The notes under the pieces are model-generated. The model saw nothing but the letters and a program-made list of their open reading frames with translations. It was not told the DNA's origin and did not search any database. Shown here in pieces: positions 36,864 through 46,902 of a stretch of DNA of 64,000 nt (positions are counted from its first letter, which is position 1; each line of letters opens with the position of its first letter). Where the stretch lies: contig CAZZEH010000018.1 of assembly GCA_964653095.1 (NCBI GenBank), positions 1-64,000 of the forward strand, written 5' to 3'. Made by a program: the position numbers and the translations under genes. The DNA is from JAMLHH01 sp964653095 (lineage in GTDB: Bacteria; Bacteroidota; Bacteroidia; Chitinophagales; JADIYW01).

Positions 36864-36947
36864 AAGCCAGATTACCTTAGCTTTTCAGAATTTTGTCTTG
36901 TACCAAAATATTACTGATATTTTTTTGACGACTTTCATAGAAATCAA

Positions 36948-37604
36948 TTAAATCTCCATTTCCGGTACGTAATCCGGCACGATTAAGTTTCCGGCTGTCT
37001 TTTCTTTAATTTCTTTGACAGATACTCCCGGGGCACGTTCCACTAAATGAAAAGCATTGTCTTTTACGTCAAAAACTCCCAAGTCTGTCACGATTTTGGT
37101 CACGCATGAAACTCCGGTTAAAGGCAGAGTACATTTCTCAAGTAATTTAGATTCACCAGCTCTATTAGTATGCTGCATAGCCACGATAATATTTCTTGCA
37201 GAAGCCACAAGATCCATTGCCCCGCCCATTCCTTTGACCATTTTACCCGGAATTTTCCAACTGGCGATATCTCCGTTTTGAGCTACTTCCATAGCTCCCA
37301 ATACAGTCAGGTCAATTTTGCCCGCACGTATCATACCAAAACTTTCAGCAGAATCGAAAAATGAACCGCCGGGTAAAACTGTGATTGTTTCTTTTCCTGC
37401 ATTAATGAGATCGGCATCTACATTCTCGCGGGTAGGATAGGGGCCCATACCCAAAATACCGTTTTCGGACTGCAGCATAATAGTCATCCCCTCAGGAATA
37501 TAATTGGAAACCAAAGTAGGAATGCCTATCCCGAGATTGACGTAATAGCCGTCTTTCAGTTCTTTTGCTATTCGTTTTGCTATACCTTTTTTATCTAAAG
37601 CCAT
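36948..37604 (-). CDS. scoB: 3-oxoacid CoA-transferase subunit B
   Basis: 218 residues, normal length. SENGILGMGP carries the catalytic Glu47 that forms the acyl-CoA thioester intermediate. Other signatures are GYYVNLGIGIPTLVSNYIPEG and MGGAMDLVA. Moves CoA between succinyl-CoA or acetyl-CoA and acetoacetate. It lies 38 bp after subunit A in one operon. Confidence 0.95.
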   Translation of the reverse strand: MALDKKGIAKRIAKELKDGYYVNLGIGIPTLVSNYIPEGMTIMLQSENGILGMGPYPTRENVDADLINAGKETITVLPGGSFFDSAESFGMIRAGKIDLTVLGAMEVAQNGDIASWKIPGKMVKGMGGAMDLVASARNIIVAMQHTNRAGESKLLEKCTLPLTGVSCVTKIVTDLGVFDVKDNAFHLVERAPGVSVKEIKEKTAGNLIVPDYVPEMEI

Positions 37605-37642
37605 GATGTTCTTTTTCTGTTATTTACAATAAATCTTCAAGC

Positions 37643-38335
37643 TTAATCGCTTACAGTGATTCTTTCTATCCGCTTCTCATAATCTTTGCCCTGAAAGATG
37701 CGGTGTACATATACTCCGGACACGTGTACATGGTCGGGATCTATTTCCCCAGGTTGTACCAGTTCTTCCACTTCTACGATTGTGACGGAGCCGGCTTTGA
37801 CCATAGGGATTCCGAAGTTTCGGGTAGATTTTCTGAAAACCAGATTCCCCAAAGTGTCTCCTTTCCATGCTTTTACGAGTGCGAAATCGGCATGTAGGGC
37901 TTCTTCCATCAAATACATTTTTCCGTTAAATTCACGTACTTCTTTGCCTTCCGCCACTTCTGTACCGTAACCGGCAGGTGTGTAAAAGGCCGGTATACCC
38001 ATGCCTGCCATTTGTATTCTGGTAGCGAGTGTTCCCTGTGGTACCAAATCTACTTCCAATTCACCACTCAAAAGTTGGCGTTCAAATTCTTTATTTTCGC
38101 CCACATAAGAGGATATCATCTTTTTTACCTGGTGTGTCTGCAAGAGTAATCCTATTCCAAAATCATCGACTCCGGCATTGTTGGAGATACAGGTCAAACC
38201 TTTTACACCTTTTGTAATTAATGCCTTAATGAGATTTTCCGGTATGGCATTCAGACCGAATCCGCCGAGCATCAACGTGGCGTGGTCTTCTATATCGAAG
38301 ATGGCTTCATCGGCATTTTTATAAACTTTGTTCAT
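37643..38335 (-). CDS. scoA: 3-oxoacid CoA-transferase subunit A
   Basis: 230 residues. Signatures: ATLMLGGFGLNAIPENLIKAL, GLTCISNNAGVDDFGIGLLL, GELEVDLVPQGTLATRIQMAGMGIPAFYTPAGYGT. It carries the CoA-binding half of the ScoAB heterotetramer. First gene of a two-gene operon. The 385 bp upstream (38336-38720) are the divergent promoter region toward the C10 protease and contain no gene. Confidence 0.95.
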   Translation of the reverse strand: MNKVYKNADEAIFDIEDHATLMLGGFGLNAIPENLIKALITKGVKGLTCISNNAGVDDFGIGLLLQTHQVKKMISSYVGENKEFERQLLSGELEVDLVPQGTLATRIQMAGMGIPAFYTPAGYGTEVAEGKEVREFNGKMYLMEEALHADFALVKAWKGDTLGNLVFRKSTRNFGIPMVKAGSVTIVEVEELVQPGEIDPDHVHVSGVYVHRIFQGKDYEKRIERITVSD

Positions 38336-38598
38336 GCAAGTATCCTTATTTTCAGTGACTAAACTACGAAAGTTTTTATATAACCTGAAAAAAGTTTTTA
38401 CATCAAAGAAATAGGATATGCGTGAAGTTAAGCTTTAGCATTTTTATTTTTCATAGTATTCCCGGCTGAATTATTTTCTGAGGCAGCATTAGTACAGAGT
38501 AAGAAGTTTTGCATCGAAAAGATTAGGATGTGTATATGCATTTAATAAAGACAGCTTTTAAAAAAGCGTAAATTTTATTTACCAAAAGTTTTATCTGC

Positions 38599-38630
38599 TT
38601 TGTGGTATTAATCACATTTGACTATTTTTG
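38599..38630 (+). promoter_or_regulatory. Bacteroidetes-type promoter for the C10 protease
   Basis: TTTG at 38599-38602, 20 bp, then TATTTTTG at 38623-38630, fitting TTTG/TAnnTTTG. The start codon is 90 bp downstream. The remaining part of 38336-38720 shows no gene. Confidence 0.6.
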
Positions 38631-38720
38631 AGAGAAGTGCCTGAGCATGGTTTATTATATTTATATGATTTTCTGCTTTTAATCTAATGCAGGAGATTTT
38701 GATTTCGAAATCTGAATAAT

Positions 38721-41315
38721 ATGAGAAAAGTATTATGGCATATTGCACTGCTGATATTTGGTGTCAGTTTAATTACAGCCAAGCCTGTAGATGAACATAC
38801 CGCAGCATTGGCAGGTCAGACCTTTCTTTTATCAAAAACAACAGAGCCAGTATCCAAACCCTCAGTTGATTTAGAACTTATTTATACAGAAAAGTCTGAT
38901 GAGATTAGTGAATACGGCAAAATTCGGGATAAGATATTTTATTATGTATTCAGTTCCGGAAGCAGTGGTTTTGTCATTGTCTCAGGCGATGATCAGGTTT
39001 TTCCGATTTTGGGCTATTCGGGCGAAAGTGCTTTTGATCTCAATAATATTCCGCACAATGTGCAAAAATGGTTGGAAGAATATAAAATTCAGATACGGGA
39101 TGTAATTGATCTGGAGATACCGGCCACACCTGAGATAGAGGAGGCCTGGGAGAACTATACAAAAGGAGTTTCGGCAACTCATGCCAAAGCAGCTGGAGTT
39201 GGACCATTGGTCAAAACCAAATGGAATCAGGCGCCGTATTTTAACAGCCAGTGTCCCGGAAATTCACCTACAGGTTGTGTGGCTACTGCCATGGCTCAGA
39301 TTATGAAATATTGGAATTATCCTGCTACAGGATCAGGATTTCATTCCTACAACCATAATCGGTACGGAACGCTGTCTGCTAATTTTGGCAGTACGACTTA
39401 TCAGTGGAATGCCATGCCTAATACACTTTCCGGCAATAACAGTGCAGTTGCCACGCTTATGTATCACTGCGGTGTGAGTGTGGATATGGATTATAGCCCT
39501 CAAAGCAGTGGTGCGTATGTGATATCCGATATGAGTCCTGTACAGCATTGTTCGGAATATGCATTGAAAACTTATTTCGGATATAAAAAATCTATTCGGG
39601 GCGTGGAGCGAATAGATTATTCTCAGTCTCAATGGATAAATCTGTTAAAGAATGAACTGAATGCGGGACGACCTATGCTGTATGCAGGATTTGGCTCCGG
39701 TGGCGGTCATGCTTTCGTATGTGACGGATACGATAACAACGATTATTTCCATTTTAATTGGGGATGGGGAGGAAGTTTTGATGGCTATTTTCATATCAAT
39801 GCTCTAAATCCAACCGGTACGGGAGTAGGAGGGGGTACAGGAAATTACAATAATGGGCACCAAGTGCTGATAGGTATTGAGCCCGGGGTGAGCAATGGGG
39901 GAGGAACATCAGACAAACCTGTGGATTTGCATATTTATTCCAATTTAAGTTTGCCGTCTGATAAAATATGGTTTTGGGACCCCATAAATTTGTCAGTCGA
40001 TGTGGCAAATTACGGCAACAGTACTTTTTCGGGACAAATAGGTGCCGCAATCTTTAATAAGAACTACGAGTTTGTAGATTTTTTGGAAGTAAAATCAGTG
40101 TCTTTATCATCTATGAAGTATCAGTCTTTAACTTTCCAAAATCCGGGTTCGGCCGCCTTCGTTCCGGGTAATTACTATATCTCTATGTTTTACAAATCAG
40201 CGGATAAAGACTGGACGATTGTGGGAGACGGAAATTATAATAATCTGAAGCCATTTGAAATTTATTACGAAACAGATATTGAGGTTAATTCCAATTTTAC
40301 AATTAAAAATAATGGCGGTAAACTTATCCAGGGCACCACGGCTGAGGTCAACGTGGATGTACTCAATACTTTAAAAAAGGATTTCATAGGTCATTTTCGG
40401 GTGAATTTGGCAAAACCTGACGGGAAGTGGGTTCAAAACATAGCCATTATAAGTGAAGACGGAGGACTTGGGTATAATTATCATTATAAGAACGGATTAA
40501 ATTTCATAGGAGATATCACCGCGGAACCCGGTACTTATTTAATGGAGGTCGCTTTTATTGAGCAGGGAACTTCTAACTGGTATTACGGAGGCAGCGCAAA
40601 ATTTCCTAATCCCATTTATGTGATTGTGGAAGCACCTGAAATCAAACCGGATAAATATGAAAACAATAATACGGTAAATCAGGCTTATTCTTTGCCGGTT
40701 TCTTTTTCGGGAAATACTGCCAAAGCAGGAACTGATGCAGCCAACCTCCACGTAGGAACTGATCAGGACTATTACAAAATTAGTTTACCTCCGGGGTATG
40801 GCTATTCCATTTCAGCCAGACTCCACGATTCTTATAATAGTGGTGATGGTAAAATGTATAGTGTAGATGGACTCTTTTCCTATTCGAAAGACGGGAAAAA
40901 CTGGTCGGATACGTATGACGATGTGATGAGTGGTAAAATTAATGTACAAAATGGCGGAACCGTCTATTTTTTAGTCGCTCCGTACTTTGCCGGAGAAACT
41001 GGAACCTATCTTTTGGATTTGAATGTACAAAGAACTCAAGCCACCGGCATTCGTGAAATAGAACAAGCCGAATTGATTCGAATCTTTCCTAATCCCGCAA
41101 AAGATTTTGTGACAGTGGATTTTAGTGCAATTGATGAAACAATTTTTAACATATCGGTCTATAATGTTCAGGGACAAAAAATGAGTCAGATGCCTGTGAG
41201 TCATTCAGACACGGTTATTGATATCTCTTTGAAAGAAATGCCGGAAGGTCTCTATTTCATCCATATCAGTTCACCAAACGGAATTTTAACCAGAAAAATA
41301 TTTCACACGCCATGA
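38721..41315 (+). CDS. secreted C10 (streptopain-type) cysteine protease with type IX tail
   Basis: 864 residues: signal peptide (1-20), a Spi-like propeptide (about 22-135), the C10 catalytic domain (about 160-400) with Cys186 in PTGCVATAMAQIMKYW and His330 in GSGGGHAFVCDGY, then HFNWGWGGSFDGYF; an immunoglobulin-like and pre-peptidase C-terminal (PPC) region (about 400-770) and a Por_Secre_tail (about 790-864, IFPNPAKDFVTVDF). It should be exported by the type IX system and activated by removal of the propeptide, as in SpeB, interpain and PrtT. A lipoprotein gene overlaps its stop by 4 bp. Confidence 0.94.
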   Translation: MRKVLWHIALLIFGVSLITAKPVDEHTAALAGQTFLLSKTTEPVSKPSVDLELIYTEKSDEISEYGKIRDKIFYYVFSSGSSGFVIVSGDDQVFPILGYSGESAFDLNNIPHNVQKWLEEYKIQIRDVIDLEIPATPEIEEAWENYTKGVSATHAKAAGVGPLVKTKWNQAPYFNSQCPGNSPTGCVATAMAQIMKYWNYPATGSGFHSYNHNRYGTLSANFGSTTYQWNAMPNTLSGNNSAVATLMYHCGVSVDMDYSPQSSGAYVISDMSPVQHCSEYALKTYFGYKKSIRGVERIDYSQSQWINLLKNELNAGRPMLYAGFGSGGGHAFVCDGYDNNDYFHFNWGWGGSFDGYFHINALNPTGTGVGGGTGNYNNGHQVLIGIEPGVSNGGGTSDKPVDLHIYSNLSLPSDKIWFWDPINLSVDVANYGNSTFSGQIGAAIFNKNYEFVDFLEVKSVSLSSMKYQSLTFQNPGSAAFVPGNYYISMFYKSADKDWTIVGDGNYNNLKPFEIYYETDIEVNSNFTIKNNGGKLIQGTTAEVNVDVLNTLKKDFIGHFRVNLAKPDGKWVQNIAIISEDGGLGYNYHYKNGLNFIGDITAEPGTYLMEVAFIEQGTSNWYYGGSAKFPNPIYVIVEAPEIKPDKYENNNTVNQAYSLPVSFSGNTAKAGTDAANLHVGTDQDYYKISLPPGYGYSISARLHDSYNSGDGKMYSVDGLFSYSKDGKNWSDTYDDVMSGKINVQNGGTVYFLVAPYFAGETGTYLLDLNVQRTQATGIREIEQAELIRIFPNPAKDFVTVDFSAIDETIFNISVYNVQGQKMSQMPVSHSDTVIDISLKEMPEGLYFIHISSPNGILTRKIFHTP

Positions 41316-41824
41316 GTAGAGTAGTACTTATCCTTTTTGTATTCGCTTTTTTAGGCTGTAAATCGAGTAAAAAAGTAGAGAAAAGAACTCTGAAGAAGAT
41401 TCAATTGACCCCTCTTTTTACGCCCGGACCACCCACATTAGTGTATAAAACTAAAGCAGATTACTACAATTTAGTGCCGGTTTTACTCTCAGATGACAGG
41501 AGTGAAATAATTCAATATCCGCATCCGGACGATTTAAAAAGCGGAGAGAATTTTTTGCTTCCCTTAAAACTTAAAAGTGGGTATCTATTAGACAATAAAG
41601 GAATTGGTGTCAATGTCGCTTTTCTCAACATCACTTATGAAGAATATGCCAAAATGGAAGAAGTGCCGTCATTAGAAGAATTATACGAAAAAATTTTAGA
41701 CAAAGACCCACTCGTCGAACTTTGTGACTGCGGAAATCGAACCGCATTTACAAATGAAGTTGAACAGCTTAATAAACTCATTGATAAAAAGCTGTTGAGG
41801 AAAGTCTGCGAAATTATTGAGTGA
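41312..41824 (+). CDS. small lipoprotein coupled to the C10 protease
   Basis: 170 residues. A lipobox FLGCKSSKK places the lipid on about Cys16; the remainder is soluble with no recognised domain, ending in a lysine and glutamate-rich helix. Two later Cys pair in ELCDCGNRT. Its ATG overlaps the protease TGA (ATGA, 41312-41315), so translation is coupled. In other bacteria C10 proteases are encoded next to dedicated inhibitors (Spi in streptococci, Bfi in Bacteroides), which makes an inhibitor or chaperone role possible. No sequence similarity to them is visible to me. Confidence 0.75.
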   Translation: MSRVVLILFVFAFLGCKSSKKVEKRTLKKIQLTPLFTPGPPTLVYKTKADYYNLVPVLLSDDRSEIIQYPHPDDLKSGENFLLPLKLKSGYLLDNKGIGVNVAFLNITYEEYAKMEEVPSLEELYEKILDKDPLVELCDCGNRTAFTNEVEQLNKLIDKKLLRKVCEIIE

Positions 41825-41906
41825 AAGATTCATTTTATTTACTCAATTACTAAAATATTCAGATGTAAATATGACGTTCTGCAAGAGTCTTTGAGATGTG
41901 TACTTA

Positions 41907-44510
41907 CTAATTCTTTTCATTTACAGGAATTACAGAAAAATCAAAGGCTACATTTTTTGAGTAATTATTAGAAGCGAAGACTGATATAAAGGATTTAAAC
42001 TCTTTTAAATATTTGGAGTCTCTTTCATTTTTTTGAGAAAGTATTTCTTCAAAATTCTCCCAACTATCGAAAATATCAACTACAATTCTACTTATGCTGT
42101 GTGAATTATGATTGAAAACTTCGGTAGTAATTATTTCTAAAAGAAAACCGTCAAAATCTTTATTTAAAACAAAACTTTTTACAATGTCTTTAGCATCAGA
42201 AGGTATTATAGTTGAAGAATCTTCAAAAATAACTCCATCATCTCTTTCTATCCATTTTACCTGTCTATTATTATTGAAGAGACGCCATAAGTTATAATCT
42301 ATTTTATCAACACTTTCACAATATCGTTTAAGATAATTGAGATTCAGTTGCTCCAATTCTTTTTTATTTAAAATAAATGATTCTCTATATTGCTTGTTTA
42401 TAGCTTTTATAAGCTTGGATTCGAACTTATATGGACTTTTAGCTTTCTTAAATAGGTTGTAAACAAAATCTTTAAATTCTTTATCTGTTCGATATAGTTT
42501 ACTTAGTTGAACATTATCAAAAATTAATTTATTAATGAGATTTGAGTAGTCAAATCCAACTTCTCCTATATATAAGCCGTCTCTATATAATAATGACGGT
42601 TGCTTTGCTAAATGAAATATTGCCTGAATCACTTTTTCAAAATCCTCACGACTATCAAAAGATTTTATTTCATAAAATCTATTTTTCAATTCTATCTCTA
42701 ATCCAGTTGCAACCCACTTCGATATTTTCTCATTAAATATATTTTGACTTGACTCCCTAGCCTCTATAAATTCATTTTCACAAAGAGTTCCATCTAATAA
42801 ATTATAAGCAAAATAGAGATAAAACCTGCTTGGATATATTATTGAGAGATGAGAGGGAGAGTCAAAATGAAATTCATACATCTTTCCATAACTAAATAAT
42901 CCATTTACAAGACTAAAAATTTTAGGAATCGCTATTGCAGGAATTGATAGCTCTGCGTAATTATGATTTAAAAAACGTTCAAAGTATGTTTTATAAAGTT
43001 TTCCTTCATCGCTTATGTCTTTCTGTTCATTTTCAGAAAGAACTTTCAGGCGATAATAGAATTTTTTATCATGATTCTCAGAAATTGTTTCTAAGAAAGA
43101 TAATGTTTTTCTAAAGAGCAATTCATAGACTGAAGGATATTTTAAACGCAATAATTCAATCTGTATGAAATCTGAAAAATCTACATTTTTATTCAGTCTA
43201 TTAATATTAAGTGTTATTGCATTTGCTAATCTTGTAACATCTCTCATACTATCTAACCAGTCATCAAGATAAGCGGGTATAGATGCTGCAGAACCTATAA
43301 TTGCGCTATCAATTTCCAAATGGAATTCATCAGACAATTGGGTTTTAAGTTTTTTAGCGAGTTCATATCGTAAAATCTCTTTTTTGAAATAAGGCAACGT
43401 AACTTCCAATTGAAAAATCTTTTCCAAAAACTCTTCTTTCTTGTAGGGGTTATACTCTTTTAAGGCATTTACAACATAGTTTCTATCGTATGCTGCAATA
43501 AAAAAGGTATTTCTAAAATTCGCTGTATTTCTAATTAATCTAATTACTTCGATGATTTCATCTGTGTCTAATCTGTCCAAATCATCTATATAGATTATTA
43601 TTTTTTTGTCAATACTCTTTATTGCTTCATTTATCTCTTTATGTAAACTGCTTATAGATTCAAAACCAACAACAGAAGATACAGTTGCCTGAATTGATTG
43701 CGTTATAGTGTTACTATTAATTTCTACTAACTTATTAGAATATTGGATAAGCAATCTTGAGACCGATGAATGATAAGGTCGAATTGCTTCCTGTACAACT
43801 TCAAAAAACTCTTTAGTAATTGCTTTTGGTGAATGATAATTCCAGGCATTAAAGTTTATTTCGATAATATCTTCTGGCTTTAATTTTCTTTTTATCAAAT
43901 TTATAAAAGACGTTTTACCTAATCCCCATTTACCGTTTATTCCTATAGCAAAAGATTTTTTAAAGTCACTTGAAAGTATTTTCTCACTAATGGATTTTGT
44001 ATAAACTTCGTATCCTAGTCTATCTTCTCCTTTATTGTCTATAGGTACATCATTGAAGAATGGTTTAGCTACTTTATTTTCAGCAGTACGTTTGTTTGAC
44101 TTACTCCTTGGTATAAATAATAGTAATTGCCCTAGAGAAATTACAAGTAAGATATCCGCGTATTTAATTTTATCCCAAAACCTAATTCCGATGAAACTCC
44201 AAGGTGATTCACATATTCTATAAATCAAGTAGAAAGAAGTTGCTATAAATAAAATAGCTGAAAGATTTGTTGATGGAATATAATTTCTAAACCTGAAGCA
44301 TGTTAAAAAAATAACACAAGTTATAATCAATAAAAAAATGATATCATTATACCATACAGAATCAACATAACTTAAAGCATACTTTACTACGGTACTAGAT
44401 AAAAACAATTCAATTGGCTTATGAAAAATTATAAGCCCAAAGGTTATTATTGAAATTAATAGAACATCTTTTCTAGAGATGCATCTGTATATTTTTTCAA
44501 ATACTGTCAT
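41907..44510 (-). CDS. membrane-anchored KAP-family P-loop NTPase
   Basis: 867 residues. Four hydrophobic segments in the first 135 residues (about 15-38, 55-72, 83-100, 117-133), then a KAP P-loop domain: Walker A GINGKWGLGKTSF (190-202), EINFNAWNYHSPKAI typical of KAP proteins, Walker B IIIYIDDLDRLD (304-314) and IRNTANFRNTFFIAAYD. A long helical C-terminal region of unknown fold follows. KAP NTPases include the phage-exclusion protein PifA and many defence-island members; a defence role here is inference. AT-rich. It is transcribed away from the DUF3883 genes at 44761, from a shared 250-bp intergenic region. Confidence 0.9.
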   Translation of the reverse strand: MTVFEKIYRCISRKDVLLISIITFGLIIFHKPIELFLSSTVVKYALSYVDSVWYNDIIFLLIITCVIFLTCFRFRNYIPSTNLSAILFIATSFYLIYRICESPWSFIGIRFWDKIKYADILLVISLGQLLLFIPRSKSNKRTAENKVAKPFFNDVPIDNKGEDRLGYEVYTKSISEKILSSDFKKSFAIGINGKWGLGKTSFINLIKRKLKPEDIIEINFNAWNYHSPKAITKEFFEVVQEAIRPYHSSVSRLLIQYSNKLVEINSNTITQSIQATVSSVVGFESISSLHKEINEAIKSIDKKIIIYIDDLDRLDTDEIIEVIRLIRNTANFRNTFFIAAYDRNYVVNALKEYNPYKKEEFLEKIFQLEVTLPYFKKEILRYELAKKLKTQLSDEFHLEIDSAIIGSAASIPAYLDDWLDSMRDVTRLANAITLNINRLNKNVDFSDFIQIELLRLKYPSVYELLFRKTLSFLETISENHDKKFYYRLKVLSENEQKDISDEGKLYKTYFERFLNHNYAELSIPAIAIPKIFSLVNGLFSYGKMYEFHFDSPSHLSIIYPSRFYLYFAYNLLDGTLCENEFIEARESSQNIFNEKISKWVATGLEIELKNRFYEIKSFDSREDFEKVIQAIFHLAKQPSLLYRDGLYIGEVGFDYSNLINKLIFDNVQLSKLYRTDKEFKDFVYNLFKKAKSPYKFESKLIKAINKQYRESFILNKKELEQLNLNYLKRYCESVDKIDYNLWRLFNNNRQVKWIERDDGVIFEDSSTIIPSDAKDIVKSFVLNKDFDGFLLEIITTEVFNHNSHSISRIVVDIFDSWENFEEILSQKNERDSKYLKEFKSFISVFASNNYSKNVAFDFSVIPVNEKN

Positions 44511-44705
44511 CTTTAATATCTTTAAACTTAGGACTTATGCCTATAAGCTTAAAGATAGCAACCCTAAGAATATAACAGTCAATTAGTTATAAACAGTGCG
44601 AATAAAAAATGTTAACTTTTTACATAATACGTAGGTTGTAATGAATAGCTTTATCTCAACTCATTAGGTTCAAAAATCAATATACAGAGCTATATCTTAA
44701 CTCTG

Positions 44706-44713
44706 TATCTTTG
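44706..44713 (+). promoter_or_regulatory. likely -7 box of the DUF3883 operon
   Basis: TATCTTTG is an exact TAnnTTTG match, 47 bp before the ATG at 44761. No good TTTG box lies about 20 bp upstream, so the call rests on the -7 box. Confidence 0.4.
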
Positions 44714-44760
44714 TTAAAGATTATTCTTAATCGGGAAGTCACATTTTAACATTACAGTAT

Positions 44761-46020
44761 ATGACAGAAGATAAATATATCAAAATAAATAATGATGTAG
44801 TGGCTTTCATCAACAATAGTAAAACTATCGAATATCTTAAACGTAAAGATATTGCATCTAAAGGAATGGCATCATCCATTTTATTTCTTATTGGAGCTTT
44901 AGTATTAGTTGCAATAATTTTATTTTTAGGCAAAAATCAAAATTTTGAGTGGAGCTTTACAAATTTAAAATCCGTATTTCCGCCAGTAAGGTTTAATATC
45001 AGGTATATTATATTTGACTTATTTCAGTTCGTATTTTATGTATTGCTTTTAATAGCTGGCTCTTTACTCTGGTTTTATTATTTTGCTATTATTGCATTAT
45101 TATTCTTTTCTGTCCTCTCATTACTTCTTAATCCTATATTTGGATTATTACAAAAATTAATAAAAGATAATTTGGGTACAATTATTCACAATACCAATTT
45201 CTTTTTCAAGAATATTATTCAACTTCTACTTTATGGGAAAAATACAATTGAATTTATTTATGAAGAAAAAGATAGTATTATATCACATTGCTTGAATTAT
45301 ATAAATTCAACAAAAGATTATTTAAATCAATGTTCATTATTAGATCAATCAATAATTGATGATATTAAGTTGACGAAAATCACTCTCGAAACAGTATCAA
45401 ATATTTATAGTGATGAAATATCAAACGAAATAAAGTCACTAAATTATTCACTAATTACAAATAAAGAGAAAGTTATAGTTCCATCAAATCAAGAAGGAAC
45501 TACTGAAAGCGAATCTTTTGGTGAAAACACGCAGCCTATTAGGAGTGATATTGCCCCTCCTCCCAGAAAATCTCCTTCAGAGAACTTTAAAACTCAAACG
45601 AGAAAACCAAAATCATCAGAACTTTCAAAAGAACACATCGGTATAGTAGGCGAAAGGATAGTATTATGGTATGAAACAGAATTAGTTAAGAGTTATTATC
45701 CGGCACAACTCAATAAAGTACAGCACGTATCTCAAACACAGGGAGACGGATTAGGATACGATATACAATCTGTAGATGAATACGGACAACTTAAATTTAT
45801 TGAAGTAAAATCCACTACTTCATCTGATTCTACTAATTTCTTTTTCACCAAAAATGAATACGATACAATGATGGAGAAAGATGCTCAATATTATCTTTAT
45901 CGCGTCTATAATATAAACCCGGAAACCAATGGTTTTGATTTGAAAATTTACAAAGGAAAAGATGAAATCTTAAAAGCTTTCAACTTTGAAGGTCAACAAT
46001 ACACAGCGAGAGCCAAATAA
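44761..46020 (+). CDS. membrane-anchored DUF3883 (NOV_C) nuclease-like protein
   Basis: 419 residues. Hydrophobic segments at about 37-57 and 84-130, a helical middle part, a Ser/Pro/Lys-rich linker (about 240-285), and a C-terminal DUF3883 domain (about 290-419). DUF3883 is thought to have a restriction-endonuclease-like fold; the matching residues are Glu298 in GERIV, Asp334 in GDGLGYDIQS and Glu348/Lys350 in FIEVKST. It is paralogous to the split gene that follows 11 bp after its stop. Divergent from the KAP NTPase gene. Cytoplasmic nuclease tethered to the membrane is inference. Confidence 0.85.
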   Translation: MTEDKYIKINNDVVAFINNSKTIEYLKRKDIASKGMASSILFLIGALVLVAIILFLGKNQNFEWSFTNLKSVFPPVRFNIRYIIFDLFQFVFYVLLLIAGSLLWFYYFAIIALLFFSVLSLLLNPIFGLLQKLIKDNLGTIIHNTNFFFKNIIQLLLYGKNTIEFIYEEKDSIISHCLNYINSTKDYLNQCSLLDQSIIDDIKLTKITLETVSNIYSDEISNEIKSLNYSLITNKEKVIVPSNQEGTTESESFGENTQPIRSDIAPPPRKSPSENFKTQTRKPKSSELSKEHIGIVGERIVLWYETELVKSYYPAQLNKVQHVSQTQGDGLGYDIQSVDEYGQLKFIEVKSTTSSDSTNFFFTKNEYDTMMEKDAQYYLYRVYNINPETNGFDLKIYKGKDEILKAFNFEGQQYTARAK

Positions 46021-46031
46021 GCATTAGCGTT

Positions 46032-46844
46032 ATGGAAAAGGAATTAAAGGAAATCCAAAGAGATATCACTCTTCAAATTAGAAGAGCAAAGTTTGCTTTC
46101 CCTTTATTTCTTACGAAGACAATTGGCCTTTATTCTATAATAGCTGCTGTAATATTGTTTTTTATAATCAATTTATTAAAAATAAGCTTTACCTATCCTT
46201 ATGCTTCATTTTATACAGTCCCTGTATCTGCCCTGCTGGCTTATACTTTTATCTATAATTCAAACATATACCGTGTTGATTGGCGAGGTCAATATGTGGA
46301 CTTAGAAAATAAAGCTAAAGCTTTAAAAGATAAAGTTGAGATTAGTAATGAAACAAGAAAAAGGTTTGAGCGTTATCAGAAAAAAGTTTTAATCGCAGTC
46401 AGAAACGAACGAATCAGTATAAAAGAATTGAAAGAAATCAAGAAGATTTATTTCAAACTTAAACAATTATCAAATTATTTTGAAAAAGATTCCAAAGGAA
46501 TCAGAAGAATTCGGGAGGCTATAAAAGCAAAAGAAAAAGCATTTGCATTACATGAACAATCTCTCAAACTTAAGTCAAAAACAACAACTGATAAAGTTCA
46601 AAAGCTAAAGAGTGATGGGGATGATTTAGCCAAAGCAAACAATGAAACTGTATTTCCAACTGCTAAAAACTATAAGTCCGAAGAAATAAAGGATAAAGAA
46701 ATACCTCCGGAAATAATAGAAGCACAGGAACCTCCTAAAAGTGAAAAACCAGTTATAAAAGAACTAATTGTCAGAGACCCTGTGGTAGAAAAGGTTCAAA
46801 ATAAAATCAATATTACCTCACTTTTTAGAAGAAACGGAAAATGA
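46032..46844 (+). CDS. N-terminal part of a frameshifted membrane-anchored DUF3883 protein
   Basis: 270 residues: two membrane segments (about 27-50 and 56-75), a long coiled coil (about 85-185), and a charged linker. The frame ends at TGA 46842-46844 inside what looks like continuing protein. In the +1 frame the sequence stays open from 46789 and runs through PETPVDELQIPDTSELD into the DUF3883 domain. Removing one T from the run at 46822-46826 (CTTTTT) would join the two halves into about 489 residues with the same layout as the upstream paralogue. Either an indel, a phase-variable tract, or +1 recoding on CTT TTT. Confidence 0.75.
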   Translation: MEKELKEIQRDITLQIRRAKFAFPLFLTKTIGLYSIIAAVILFFIINLLKISFTYPYASFYTVPVSALLAYTFIYNSNIYRVDWRGQYVDLENKAKALKDKVEISNETRKRFERYQKKVLIAVRNERISIKELKEIKKIYFKLKQLSNYFEKDSKGIRRIREAIKAKEKAFALHEQSLKLKSKTTTDKVQKLKSDGDDLAKANNETVFPTAKNYKSEEIKDKEIPPEIIEAQEPPKSEKPVIKELIVRDPVVEKVQNKINITSLFRRNGK

Positions 46845-46902
46845 AGTAATTGATGTTCCGGAAACACCTGTTGATGAACTACAAATACCTGATACAAGCG
46901 AG

